DNA from: an uncultured Prevotellaceae bacterium
GTDB lineage: Bacteria > Bacteroidota > Bacteroidia > Bacteroidales > Bacteroidaceae
Assembly (NCBI GenBank): GCA_902776685.1
Contig: CACYRB010000004.1
Span: 1 to 64,000, forward strand
Direction: 5' to 3'
Length of the DNA stretch: 64,000 nt
Shown here: positions 25,867-34,485 of the stretch, piece by piece
Position numbering within the stretch: the stretch's first letter is position 1
Layout: each line of letters starts with the position of its first letter
The notes under the pieces: model-generated
What the model was told of the DNA's origin: nothing
Database searches by the model: none
What the model saw: only the letters and a program-made list of their open reading frames with translations
Translations under genes and position numbers: made by a program

Positions 25867-27123
25867 ATGAAGAAAAAGAACGTTTTATTTGTCCAAAGTT
25901 ACAATCCTAATAAAGGAAATTCTTCGGTAATCACAGCCACTCAATATGCATTAAAGGATGATGATGTAAATATAGAGATTACGGCAGCAGTACCGGAAAC
26001 CGCCTGTAAGCAGTTTCATGTTGACTGTTATGACTGGCTGGTTAGCTATAAGAAAATTGTTTTACAGAAATCTAAGATAAACAAGGCTATAGCCTTAATG
26101 AAGGAAGGTTTGTGGGTTGTTTATCTGTTTCTGTGGATAATATTCTATAAATTGGGAATAAGGCTATATGTTCCGAAGAGGAAAAGAAAGACAATAGGAG
26201 CCTATGAAAGAGCCGACGCTGTTGTATTTCCAGGGGGGCACTCCTTTACTTCAATGAATGGATTGGGACGAGTGTTTTCTCATTGTATGGGTCTATATTT
26301 CGGAAAGATTCTTGGAAAGAAAACAATGGTCTATGCTCATACAATTGGTCCCTTTAAGGGGAGGTTCGGAAAAGTAATAAAATGGATGTCGATGTATGTT
26401 TTGAGACGTACTGACTTGGTTACTATTCGCGAGAAAGATTCATTGAAATATTGTAAGGGATGTAATGTGAAGTTGACGGCAGAAACCGTCTTTTCTTTGC
26501 CTACTGACAAGGATGCAGCTAAAGAGGTTGTAGAACTACAGAAATTGAAAGAACGTGGGAAGACTATTGTAGGATTGACGATACATCATATTTATTACAA
26601 ATATTTTTTCTCAAAAGAAGAGTATGTGAATAAGATGGTAGACATTATTAATATGATGTCTGCAAAATATGATTGCGACGTACTGTTAATTCCTATGGAA
26701 AGCCACACGGGTAACTATAATGACGTGGATTTGGCAATGGAATTGAAGGAACAGCTGACGTCGCCCGAGAGGTTTGTCATATTGCAATCAGATTATGAAC
26801 CGATTGTGACATCTTCTATCATAGGGAATGTAGATTTGTTTGTGGGAACTAAAACTCATTCCATTGTATATGGATTAAAATCTGGCGTTCCTACCTTGTC
26901 GATATCATACCAGCAGAAAGCAAATGAATTCATGGAAATGTTTGGCGTGTTGGAAGATGCTATTGATTTGGAGAAGTTGAACATAAATGACTTTGAAGAA
27001 ATATTCAAAAGAATGCTTGGCAATCTGGATGACATTCGAAATAGGCAAGAGAAAATGTATGCTATCATACAAGAAAAATCACTTGAAAATAAAGAATTGC
27101 TGCTTGAACTTTTACAATCATGA
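25867..27123 (+). CDS. Polysaccharide pyruvyl transferase family protein
   Basis: 418 residues, PF04230 type. Visible signatures: ADAVVFPGGHSFTSMNG (glycine-rich loop), KTMVYAHTIGPFKG and the late DLFVGTKTHSIVYGLKSGVP containing the conserved TKTHS. The family moves pyruvate from phosphoenolpyruvate to a sugar as a ketal. Its start is 6 nt after the ferredoxin gene, and its stop overlaps the next ATG (ATGA). Confidence 0.9.
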   Translation: MKKKNVLFVQSYNPNKGNSSVITATQYALKDDDVNIEITAAVPETACKQFHVDCYDWLVSYKKIVLQKSKINKAIALMKEGLWVVYLFLWIIFYKLGIRLYVPKRKRKTIGAYERADAVVFPGGHSFTSMNGLGRVFSHCMGLYFGKILGKKTMVYAHTIGPFKGRFGKVIKWMSMYVLRRTDLVTIREKDSLKYCKGCNVKLTAETVFSLPTDKDAAKEVVELQKLKERGKTIVGLTIHHIYYKYFFSKEEYVNKMVDIINMMSAKYDCDVLLIPMESHTGNYNDVDLAMELKEQLTSPERFVILQSDYEPIVTSSIIGNVDLFVGTKTHSIVYGLKSGVPTLSISYQQKANEFMEMFGVLEDAIDLEKLNINDFEEIFKRMLGNLDDIRNRQEKMYAIIQEKSLENKELLLELLQS

Positions 27124-28310
27124 ATAGAGAGGATGTGCTGAGACATACATTGGAGCTGTTAGAGACGATAGAAAGAGAAAACTATCGGGGATATGATCCT
27201 TATGACTTCTATTTAAGTCCATATTCCCGTTTCTTTCCAAAATCAATATTGTTCCTTCATTTGCAAAAGTTTTCGCCCATAAATCTTCGTCCGTTATTAG
27301 GCATAAAAAAAGGAATGGTAACGAAGGTATATGGACTGATGCTGGATTCTTACCTGAATTTATATTTGCTCACTCGTGATGAGAGATATATGGGAAAGGC
27401 TCAAGAGATGTATCGTATGATGATGGATGCGGCCATAGTGAATACACCGGAAGAACTGGGGTGGGGAAGGAATTACCCATTCAAGACTGGCGGTGAGATA
27501 CACGACAACAAAAAGCCTTTAGTCTATCTGGACTCCCGTCTGGGGCTGGCGCTGATCCATTATTATGACATTACCCATGATGATACGGTCTTAGCTGACG
27601 TGAAAAGGGTCGTGACAAACTTGTTGCGGACTGGTCGTGTCTTAAAAAAAGACGGATATTCTTTCATCGGCTATTCTCCTGACAAAAACACCCGATTGAC
27701 ATTTAACGCATCAATGGTTGCAGTTGAGCTGATGATGAAATTGTTAGACAGGAGCGGACAGACTACGTTTGTCATCGATGACATTGATATTCGCCAACTT
27801 TCACATGATGTAGTTCGTACAATGGTTCATTTTCAAGAGCCAGACGGTTCGTGGACTTATGGTTTCTCGTCTACAGGGAAAACGTTTATGCAGAAAGATT
27901 TTCATCAGGGATTTGTGATTGATTCGCTTTATCATGTTCTCTCGTTGATCTCTGATGACGAACTTAAAGAAGAGGGATTCTCCGCGTATGAAAAAGGATA
28001 TGAATTTTTAAAGAACATTCAAATAGGAAAAGATGGGGAATTCTTCTGGAGATATCCCAAGAAGTATCCTATAGATATACATAACCAGGCTCAGGGAATA
28101 TTATCGTTGTCTGTCAATCGTGAAGATCAGTCGCTTGAGGTGTTGGAGAAGATTATTAATTATACGTTTACACATTTTTGGAGTAAGAAAAAGAAATGTT
28201 TCTATTATCAAAAATGGCCTTTATTGACAAATAGAATATCTTATATGCGTTGGTGTAATGCATGGATGCTTTATGCCCAGACAGAATATTTATTGAAAAC
28301 AAAAGAATAA
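27120..28310 (+). CDS. Six-hairpin-like (alpha/alpha barrel) protein of the polysaccharide locus
   Basis: 396 residues, no signal peptide, so cytoplasmic. Recurrent helical-hairpin segments (KVYGLMLDSYLNLYLLTRDERYMGKAQEMY; LDSRLGLALIHYYDIT; GFVIDSLYHVLSLI) suggest a six-hairpin glycosidase or terpenoid-cyclase-like toroid. I do not recognise a characterised member. A cytoplasmic glycan-modifying or epimerase-like role would suit the context, but this is inference. Overlaps the pyruvyl transferase gene by 4 nt. The next start codon, 4 nt downstream, is that of the severed wecC fragment. Confidence 0.6.
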   Translation: MNREDVLRHTLELLETIERENYRGYDPYDFYLSPYSRFFPKSILFLHLQKFSPINLRPLLGIKKGMVTKVYGLMLDSYLNLYLLTRDERYMGKAQEMYRMMMDAAIVNTPEELGWGRNYPFKTGGEIHDNKKPLVYLDSRLGLALIHYYDITHDDTVLADVKRVVTNLLRTGRVLKKDGYSFIGYSPDKNTRLTFNASMVAVELMMKLLDRSGQTTFVIDDIDIRQLSHDVVRTMVHFQEPDGSWTYGFSSTGKTFMQKDFHQGFVIDSLYHVLSLISDDELKEEGFSAYEKGYEFLKNIQIGKDGEFFWRYPKKYPIDIHNQAQGILSLSVNREDQSLEVLEKIINYTFTHFWSKKKKCFYYQKWPLLTNRISYMRWCNAWMLYAQTEYLLKTKE

Positions 28311-28314
28311 AAAT

Positions 28315-28362
28315 ATGAAAGCATGTTTTATGGGCTTGGGCTATATTGGTTTTGTCATTTAA
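28315..28362 (+). pseudogene. Severed 5' fragment of wecC
   Basis: The first 12 codons (MKACFMGLGYIG) match the intact wecC at 29856 with two nucleotide differences, both synonymous (ATT/ATA, GGT/GGA). The frame then leaves homology and stops after FVI at 28360-28362. It keeps operon spacing 4 nt after the upstream gene, marking where wecC originally began. The stop codon of the antisense ATPase gene (28359-28361) overlaps its end. Confidence 0.85.
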
Positions 28363-29633
28363 TTTCTGAGACATCCGATAGGAACAACGTATATGCCGTC
28401 AGACCGACGATAGGCATAGCTTCCGACTCCAGTAATAATCATCATGAATGAGGGCTTGTTCATGCGTTCGGTATCAATCTGATTTGACAAGGCCAGCAAG
28501 TTCTTGGCTCCGTCTTCGATAAGGCTTTCTCCTCCGAGCTTAATTTCTATTAAAGCATAAGTGCCATTTCGACGATGAAGTACAGCATCACACTCTAACC
28601 CATTTTTGTCTCTGTAGTGATATAGTGTACCGTCAAGAGCATCTGCGAATACTCGCAAATCTCTGATAACCATTGTCTCGAAAAACAATCCGAAGGTATG
28701 TAAGTCGTTGAGAAAATCTTTCGGGCCGATTCCCAATGCCGCCACACCAATGGAGGGGTCGGTAAAATAGCGTGTTTCGCTACTCCGCACAGCAGTCTTA
28801 CTGCGTAGATTGGGATTCCATGCAGGCATATCTTCAATGACAAATATTTTTTTCAAGGCTTTAATATAAGATGCAACCGTGTCATCATTTAACAATGAGT
28901 TGTCGTTGGTTTTCATATCTTCGCGAATAACGTTGTAGCTTACAGATGCTCCCTGATGGCGTGCATAAGAACGCATGAGCAGCTTTACTCGTTCTGGATC
29001 TCTTGCTACATTGTCAGAACGACCGATGTCGTGATGAATAACAGCATCGTAATAATCGATAGCTTGGTCTAATGCAATGTTTCCTTTGAGAAAAGTTGAT
29101 TGCGGCCAGCCACCCCGACACACAAGGAATGCCAGTTCTTCAATATTAATTTGATTTTTCGCATAAATATGTTCCGGGCTGTTAAATAATTGTGAAAGGG
29201 CAATCTCTCCAGAAGATTCTCCAGATTCAAACAGACTCATAGGACGCATGACAAGTCTTCCTATACGGCCTGTTCCTGTATGGAGTATTTTGTCAGAGTG
29301 AACTGGAACTGCGGAGCCTGTTAAAATGAATTGGCCAAAAAGGTTACGGTTGTCTACTTCTGAACGAATGCTGTCCCACAAAATAGGAATGGACTGCCAT
29401 TCATCAATTAATCGTGGTGTATCTCCATGAAGTAAAAGGGAAGGATCCATCTCTGCTAAGTACATACTTTCACGAAGAACAGTAACTTCACCAAGTTTTA
29501 GGAAACTTTTAGCCTGTTGATTGGCCGTAGTGGTCTTTCCACACCATTTGGCTCCTTCTATTAAAACAGCTCCTTTGCCTTTAAGTTTACGTGACAATAA
29601 CGCGTCAATGATTCGATGCTTATACGTTGCCAT
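28359..29633 (-). CDS. AAA-family ATPase with DUF4143 (AAA_14-DUF4143), cassette 1
   Basis: 424 residues, no signal peptide. Walker A is GAKWCGKT at residues 27-34 and Walker B is RLIDEWQ (~Asp77-Glu78). FILTGSAVPV matches the sensor strand of AAA_14 proteins. The C-terminal DUF4143 region ends in a D...ExK pattern (GLECDAVLHRRNGTYALIEIK), as in PD-(D/E)XK nuclease-like folds. The family is abundant in Bacteroidetes and its function is unknown. The gene runs against an otherwise all-plus operon and separates the 5' fragment of wecC from its intact copy. Its promoter (29658-29690) is preceded by three 23-bp repeats. Phosphodiesterase or DNA activity is inferred only from the motif. Confidence 0.88.
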   Translation of the reverse strand: MATYKHRIIDALLSRKLKGKGAVLIEGAKWCGKTTTANQQAKSFLKLGEVTVLRESMYLAEMDPSLLLHGDTPRLIDEWQSIPILWDSIRSEVDNRNLFGQFILTGSAVPVHSDKILHTGTGRIGRLVMRPMSLFESGESSGEIALSQLFNSPEHIYAKNQINIEELAFLVCRGGWPQSTFLKGNIALDQAIDYYDAVIHHDIGRSDNVARDPERVKLLMRSYARHQGASVSYNVIREDMKTNDNSLLNDDTVASYIKALKKIFVIEDMPAWNPNLRSKTAVRSSETRYFTDPSIGVAALGIGPKDFLNDLHTFGLFFETMVIRDLRVFADALDGTLYHYRDKNGLECDAVLHRRNGTYALIEIKLGGESLIEDGAKNLLALSNQIDTERMNKPSFMMIITGVGSYAYRRSDGIYVVPIGCLRN

Positions 29634-29657
29634 ATTAAAACAATATTAGTTGTGGTC

Positions 29658-29690
29658 GCAAAAATAGAGAAAAATATGTAAATGGACAAA
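29658..29690 (-). promoter_or_regulatory. Promoter of ATPase cassette 1
   Basis: Minus-strand TATTTTTGC (29658-29666) with TTTG (29687-29690) 20 nt upstream. Transcription would start near 29651, about 18 nt ahead of the ATG at 29633. Confidence 0.7.
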
Positions 29691-29705
29691 TTTTTTAACA
29701 ACTAA

Positions 29706-29774
29706 TTCGGGTGTTTGGCGCATTTTTGCTCGGGAATTTGGCGTGTTTTTGTTCGGGAGTTTGGCGAAAGGACC
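29706..29774. repeat. Three 23-bp direct repeats upstream of the ATPase promoter
   Basis: The word tcgggNNtttggcg recurs at 29707, 29730 and 29753, an exact 23-bp period (about two helical turns). It lies immediately upstream of the -33 box of the ATPase promoter, the usual place for an operator or activator array. Downstream, 29775-29855 is AT-rich leader of the intact wecC with only a weak promoter-like taattttag. Confidence 0.85.
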
Positions 29775-29855
29775 CCAAATAATCTGAAGAAAATAATTTT
29801 TTGAAAGCGAAATGATTTGAAATTGAAGAAATAGAAAAATAATTTTAGGTAATAT

Positions 29856-31061
29856 ATGAAAGCATGTTTTATGGGCTTGGGCTATATAGGACTGCCCACA
29901 GCAATTATTGCCGCAAAGCACGGCGTTGAGATTCTCGGGGTTGACATCAACCCGAAGGTAGTGGAAATGACCAATCAGGGCAAACTGCATATTGTGGAGC
30001 CTGGTATGGAGGAGATGTTGCAGGAGGTTGTCAGGAACGGTCAGCTGAGGGCATCGACGACTCCGGAGGAGAGCGATGCCTATTTCATGGTTGTCCCCAC
30101 TCCGTTCAAGGGCGACCATGAGCCCGATATCTCTTATGTGGAATCGGCTACGCGCATGGTCGTTCCGTTCTTGAAGGAAGGCGATCTTTACGTGATTGAG
30201 TCGACATCGCCGGTCGGAACGACGGATAAGATGGCGGAGTTGATTTTCTCGCTTCGTCCGGAGTTGAAGGATAAGATTTACATTGCTTATTGTCCGGAGC
30301 GTGTGTTGCCGGGAAATGTGATATATGAGCTGGTTCATAACGACCGCGTCATCGGTGGCATGAATGAGGCTTCGACGAAGAAGGCACAAGAGTTCTACGG
30401 ACAGTTTGTGCAAGGAACGTTGCATCCGACAAACTGCAAGACGGCAGAGATGTGTAAGTTGACAGAGAATTCTTCTCGTGACTCGCAGATTGCCTTCGCC
30501 AATGAGCTCAGTATGATATGTGACAAGGCTGGTATCAACGTGTGGGAACTGATTGCGTTGGCCAACAAACATCCGCGTGTGAATATCCTTCAGCCTGGCT
30601 GTGGCGTCGGCGGTCATTGTATCGCCGTTGACCCGTATTTCATCTCTTCGGAATTTCCGAAGGAAGCTCGCATGATTGCTATGGCCAGAGAGGTGAATAA
30701 CTATAAGGCCGACTGGTGCGTGGAAAAGGTGAAGAATGCCATGCTGCAGTTTGAACTTGAGCATCAGCGTAAGCCTGTCGTGGCAATGATGGGACTGGCT
30801 TTCAAACCCAATATCGACGACCTGCGTGAGTCGCCGGCCAAGTATATCGCAACAAAGGTGATGCAGGGATGTAATAATGCCGACATCCTGGTTGTTGAAC
30901 CGAACATTGCATCACACAACGTGTTCAAGCTCACGCCTTACGATGAGGCCTATGAGAAGGCCGACATTGTTGTGTTGCTGACGGCTCACAATGAATTTAA
31001 GACGTTGCAGTGGAGTGACGACAAGGTGATACTCGACTTCTGCGGAATTTTTAAGAAATAG
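29856..31061 (+). CDS. wecC: UDP-N-acetyl-D-mannosamine dehydrogenase
   Basis: 401 residues, complete. N-terminal Rossmann motif GLGYIGLPTA; the catalytic cysteine is in GCGVGGHCIAVDPYF (about Cys255); GLAFKPNIDDLRESPA marks the UDP-binding domain. WecC oxidises UDP-ManNAc to UDP-ManNAcA with NAD+, and wecB lies downstream. A copy of its first 12 codons remains at 28315 on the other side of the ATPase, so this gene has been cut off from the original operon spacing and now starts 222 nt after the ATPase start codon. Confidence 0.92.
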   Translation: MKACFMGLGYIGLPTAIIAAKHGVEILGVDINPKVVEMTNQGKLHIVEPGMEEMLQEVVRNGQLRASTTPEESDAYFMVVPTPFKGDHEPDISYVESATRMVVPFLKEGDLYVIESTSPVGTTDKMAELIFSLRPELKDKIYIAYCPERVLPGNVIYELVHNDRVIGGMNEASTKKAQEFYGQFVQGTLHPTNCKTAEMCKLTENSSRDSQIAFANELSMICDKAGINVWELIALANKHPRVNILQPGCGVGGHCIAVDPYFISSEFPKEARMIAMAREVNNYKADWCVEKVKNAMLQFELEHQRKPVVAMMGLAFKPNIDDLRESPAKYIATKVMQGCNNADILVVEPNIASHNVFKLTPYDEAYEKADIVVLLTAHNEFKTLQWSDDKVILDFCGIFKK

Positions 31062-31062
31062 G

Positions 31063-31770
31063 ATGAACGAAAACAGTCGCGTTGAGCTGAATGGAATGAA
31101 GGTCTATCCGTTTACGTCGGTAGACCAGTTGGTGGCATACGTTGACGAGCGGAAAGGCTTGTTGGTTGCCGTCAATGCTGAAAAGGTGATGAAGGCCACG
31201 CCTGAGACGTGCCGTGTCGTCAATGACAATATCGGTTATGCCGATGGAGCTGGTGTGAAGGTTGCCATGAAACGGAAGGGCCACGAGGGTGTGATTCGCA
31301 TTGCAGGATGTGACCTGTGGTTAGACATTATTTCCCGGAACTATCGTGAAAAGACGTTTTATCTGGTCGGTGGCAAACAGGAGGTTATTGACGATACTGT
31401 TGCCAGATTGCAGAAAGACTATGATGGTATTCGCATCGTGGGCTATCGTAACGGCTACCTGACAAACGATGAGGAACGGACGGCTTTAATCGATGATGTG
31501 GCAGAGAAAAGGCCCGATGTGGTTTTTGTGGCGATGGGATCGCCGAAGCAGGAGATGCTCATGGCCGACATGATGGCTCGGCATAAAGCCATCTATCAAG
31601 GTCTTGGCGGCAGTTTCGATGTCTATACTGGACGGGTGAAACGGGCTCCCAAGTGGTGGCAAGACCATAATCTGGAGTTTCTCTACCGGTTTCTGAAACA
31701 GCCTCAACGCTATCGTAGGGAATATTACCGACTGAAATTCCTTGTCTGGATGATATTAAATAAACTGTAG
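31063..31770 (+). CDS. WecG/TagA/CpsF family glycosyltransferase, copy A
   Basis: 235 residues, PF03808. Conserved points: [35 protein letters not shown] and [20 protein letters not shown]. The family includes WecG (ManNAcA transferase for enterobacterial common antigen) and TagA (ManNAc transferase for wall teichoic acid linkage units). Its place directly after wecC (1-nt gap) favours ManNAcA transfer to a polyprenyl-PP-linked sugar. It is followed 7 nt later by the severed start of wecB. Confidence 0.9.
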   Translation: MNENSRVELNGMKVYPFTSVDQLVAYVDERKGLLVAVNAEKVMKATPETCRVVNDNIGYADGAGVKVAMKRKGHEGVIRIAGCDLWLDIISRNYREKTFYLVGGKQEVIDDTVARLQKDYDGIRIVGYRNGYLTNDEERTALIDDVAEKRPDVVFVAMGSPKQEMLMADMMARHKAIYQGLGGSFDVYTGRVKRAPKWWQDHNLEFLYRFLKQPQRYRREYYRLKFLVWMILNKL

Positions 31771-31777
31771 AATATAT

Positions 31778-31867
31778 ATGAAGAAGATTATGTTGGTGTT
31801 TGGTACTCGTCCCGAGGCCATTAAGATGGCTCCGTTGGTGAAGGCTTATCGTTGCTCTACAGAATAA
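31778..31867 (+). pseudogene. Severed 5' fragment of wecB
   Basis: Bases 31778-31847 match 33266-33335 of the intact wecB at 66 of 70 positions. All four differences are third-position synonymous changes (AAG/AAA, GGT/GGG, CGT/CGG, ATT/ATA). The frame then runs out of homology as YRCSTE and stops at 31867, overlapping the antisense ATPase 3' end (stop codon complement at 31857-31859). Spacing to the upstream transferase gene is that of an ordinary operon gene. Confidence 0.88.
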
Positions 31868-32984
31868 AGTTGTCAATGGAGTGTGGGGTGACGACTTGAA
31901 ACACTGCATTCGGATAGGCTGTAGCAAAGGCGGCGGGGGCTTTCGTGTTGGCCTTGCGGTCGTTCCACTTGAACTCAACGGCTCGTAACATCCCATCTTC
32001 TTCTTCCAGATAGTCAATCTCTTTCTGCTGCTGGGTGCGCCAGAACCATGTCTGTGCAAAGCTGCCTCTGTAGGAAAGTAGCTTCATACGTTCGGCAATG
32101 CAGAAATTCTCCCAAAGGGCACCTGTATCTGTACGATTCTCTACTTGTGACAGGTTACCGATGACAGCATTGCGAATTCCCAAATCCCAGAAGTAAATTT
32201 TGCGGCTGCTCTTCAACTCGTTGCGCAGATTACGACTGAAACTGCCCAGACGGAAAATAATGTATGACTTCTCCAGTATGTCAACGTAGCGTTCCACGGT
32301 CTTAGGGTCGAGTCCTACAATCTGCCCCACTTCATTGTAGCTTACCTGGTTGCCTATCTGTAAGGCCAAAGCCTGAAGCAGGCGTGCCAGTTTGTCGGGC
32401 TTGCCAATGCCGTCGAGCGAAAGAATGTCGCGGTAGAGGTAACTGTTGGTTAGTTCTTTCAGCACGATGCGTTCGTTGCCAGGGCTGCAAACAACCTCTG
32501 GATAGTAGCCATAAACCATACGGTGAGGCAGCAGACGCAACTCGTCAAGCAGGCCAGTATGGTTGACCATTTCAGTGAACGAGAGTGGAAACATACGGAA
32601 TTCACGCTTACGTCCCGTCAGAGGCTCGTTTACCTTGTTGGCCAACTCGAAGGAACTGCTACCTGTCGCAATAACCTGTACGTCCTTCACTTGATCGGTG
32701 ACCAACTTCATTCGAAGGCCAATATCTGGAATGCGTTGTGCTTCGTCGATGAGAAGTATTCGTTTGGTGCCGAGAATGGCACGGATGCGTGTTGAGGTCA
32801 TTTGCGTAAACAGCTGTTGAATATCAGGGTCATCACCATTCATCCACAGCACGTCGTCACGCTGGCTGAACATGGTTTTAAGCAGGGTAGATTTCCCTAC
32901 TTGTCGCGCTCCCATCACAATAATGGCTTTCTGTGTACCTAATAGAGGAGCGATAGTGTCTTCAAGTGTTCTGTGTATCATCAT
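31857..32984 (-). CDS. AAA-family ATPase with DUF4143 (AAA_14-DUF4143), cassette 2
   Basis: 375 residues. Walker A GARQVGKS is at residues 25-32 and Walker B is [31 protein letters not shown] and [16 protein letters not shown] are standard for AAA_14. The DUF4143 part contains LVCSPGN... to [23 protein letters not shown] and ends with [19 protein letters not shown], keeping D...ExK. It belongs to the same broad family as cassette 1 but is clearly diverged from it, so it is not a recent duplicate. It again lies antisense in the operon, between a 5' fragment and the intact copy of wecB. Function unknown; antitoxin-, nuclease- or regulatory-type roles are all possible. Confidence 0.9.
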   Translation of the reverse strand: MMIHRTLEDTIAPLLGTQKAIIVMGARQVGKSTLLKTMFSQRDDVLWMNGDDPDIQQLFTQMTSTRIRAILGTKRILLIDEAQRIPDIGLRMKLVTDQVKDVQVIATGSSSFELANKVNEPLTGRKREFRMFPLSFTEMVNHTGLLDELRLLPHRMVYGYYPEVVCSPGNERIVLKELTNSYLYRDILSLDGIGKPDKLARLLQALALQIGNQVSYNEVGQIVGLDPKTVERYVDILEKSYIIFRLGSFSRNLRNELKSSRKIYFWDLGIRNAVIGNLSQVENRTDTGALWENFCIAERMKLLSYRGSFAQTWFWRTQQQKEIDYLEEEDGMLRAVEFKWNDRKANTKAPAAFATAYPNAVFQVVTPHSIDNFIL

Positions 32985-33002
32985 AGATGTGGAATTTTGA
33001 AG

Positions 33003-33035
33003 GCAAAGGTACAGACAAATCGTGTAAAATCCAAA
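33003..33035 (-). promoter_or_regulatory. Promoter of ATPase cassette 2
   Basis: Minus-strand TACCTTTGC (33003-33011) with TTTG (33032-33035) 20 nt upstream. The -33 box overlaps the first of two dyads at 33031-33087. Confidence 0.7.
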
Positions 33036-33087
33036 TTTCTTAAAAGATTTTTGGATTCATTTCCCAAATTCTTAAAATAAATTGGGA
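33031..33087. repeat. Two operator-like dyads at the cassette 2 promoter
   Basis: Imperfect palindromes ccaaattt...atttttgg (33031-33054) and tcccaaatt...aattggga (33062-33087) share the core ccaaatt(t)cttaaaa and lie about 33 bp apart. The first covers the -33 box. They would suit autoregulation by a DNA-binding protein. The rest of the gap to 33265 contains no gene. Confidence 0.65.
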
Positions 33088-33265
33088 AAATAATCATTAA
33101 AAGTTATAGTTTTAACGTTTAAGACATGGTTGATAAGAATTGAATGGTGCAATTATGGTGACGTATGAGATGGCGGAAAACTTCTGTGTTTGGGCTGAGG
33201 TATTTGCTTGTGCCGTGAATAATTGAAGGAAAATAGTTTTAATAAAATGAAGTAATTTGGAAGTG

Positions 33266-34423
33266 ATGAAAAAGATTATGTTGGTGTTTGGGACTCGGCC
33301 CGAGGCCATAAAGATGGCTCCGTTGGTGAAGGCTTTTGAGCAGAGGAAGGACGAGTTTCAGACGATTGTGTGTGTAACGGGTCAGCACCGCGAGATGCTT
33401 GATCAGGTGTTGCAGATATTTGAGATTACGCCTGACTACGATTTGAATATCATGAAGCAGGGTCAGGACCTTTATGATGTTACGGCCCGGGTGTTGCTGG
33501 GCATGCGCGATGTGCTGAAAGAGGCGCAACCCGATGTGGTTCTCGTGCATGGCGATACGACAACCAGCACGGCAGCTGCCTTGGCGGCATTCTATCAGCA
33601 AATACCCGTCGGCCACGTTGAGGCCGGACTACGAACTCATAACATCTACAGTCCGTGGCCGGAGGAGATGAACCGGCAGATCACGGGTCGCATCACGACG
33701 TATAACTTTTCGCCGACACCCTTGAGCCGTGAGAATCTGCTGAAAGAGAATGTGGCAGAAGAGAAGATTATTGTGACAGGAAACACGGTTATCGATGCGC
33801 TCTATTGGGTGGTCAACAATATCAAGGAAGATGCGACCTTGCAATCGTCATTGGCTGACGTCCTAAAACGTTCAGGCTATGATGTCGCACGACTTGACGG
33901 CGGAAAGAAGCTGGTGCTGATAACCGGACATCGTCGTGAGAATTTCGGCGACGGCTTTATCAGTATGTGTCGTGCCATTCAGACACTGACGAGGCGTTAT
34001 CCCGATGTGGACTTTGTCTATCCCATGCATCTGAATCCGAATGTGCGCAAACCGATACATGAGGTCTTTGGCGAGGATTTGAGCCAGTTGGGCAACATGT
34101 TCTTCATTGAGCCTTTGGAGTATCTGAGCTTTGTCTATCTGATGGAAAAGGCTACCATCGTGTTGACCGACAGCGGTGGCATACAGGAAGAGGCTCCCGG
34201 ACTGGGCAAGCCCGTCTTGGTGATGCGCGACACGACCGAGCGCCCGGAGGCTTTGGATGCCGGTACGGTGAAGCTTGTCGGAACCGATTTCGACAAGATT
34301 GTCAACAGTGTTTCGGAATTGCTTGATGATGAAGAAGCCTATCTGCGCATGAGTCAGGCCGTGAATCCCTATGGCGATGGTAAGGCCTGTCCGAGAATCG
34401 TGGCGCACCTGGCTGACCATTAA
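33266..34423 (+). CDS. wecB: UDP-N-acetylglucosamine 2-epimerase (non-hydrolysing)
   Basis: 385 residues from the ATG at 33266; a TTG three codons upstream is open, but the ATG matches the severed copy at 31778. Signatures: [60 protein letters not shown] and LTDSGGIQEEAPGLGKPVLVMR. It interconverts UDP-GlcNAc and UDP-ManNAc, feeding WecC. A copy of its first 23 codons lies beyond the ATPase gene. Confidence 0.95.
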   Translation: MKKIMLVFGTRPEAIKMAPLVKAFEQRKDEFQTIVCVTGQHREMLDQVLQIFEITPDYDLNIMKQGQDLYDVTARVLLGMRDVLKEAQPDVVLVHGDTTTSTAAALAAFYQQIPVGHVEAGLRTHNIYSPWPEEMNRQITGRITTYNFSPTPLSRENLLKENVAEEKIIVTGNTVIDALYWVVNNIKEDATLQSSLADVLKRSGYDVARLDGGKKLVLITGHRRENFGDGFISMCRAIQTLTRRYPDVDFVYPMHLNPNVRKPIHEVFGEDLSQLGNMFFIEPLEYLSFVYLMEKATIVLTDSGGIQEEAPGLGKPVLVMRDTTERPEALDAGTVKLVGTDFDKIVNSVSELLDDEEAYLRMSQAVNPYGDGKACPRIVAHLADH

Positions 34424-34485
34424 TTATTTTAGTTTTTAGATTTTGGCCTTTGGTTTTAGGACCGATAACAGATAACCAATAACCG

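Noticed and set aside
28315..28362. Simple target-site duplication by a transposon
   Set aside because: A 34-36 bp repeat that ends inside codons, differs only synonymously and (in the second case) is 70 nt with four differences is too long and too diverged for a normal target duplication.
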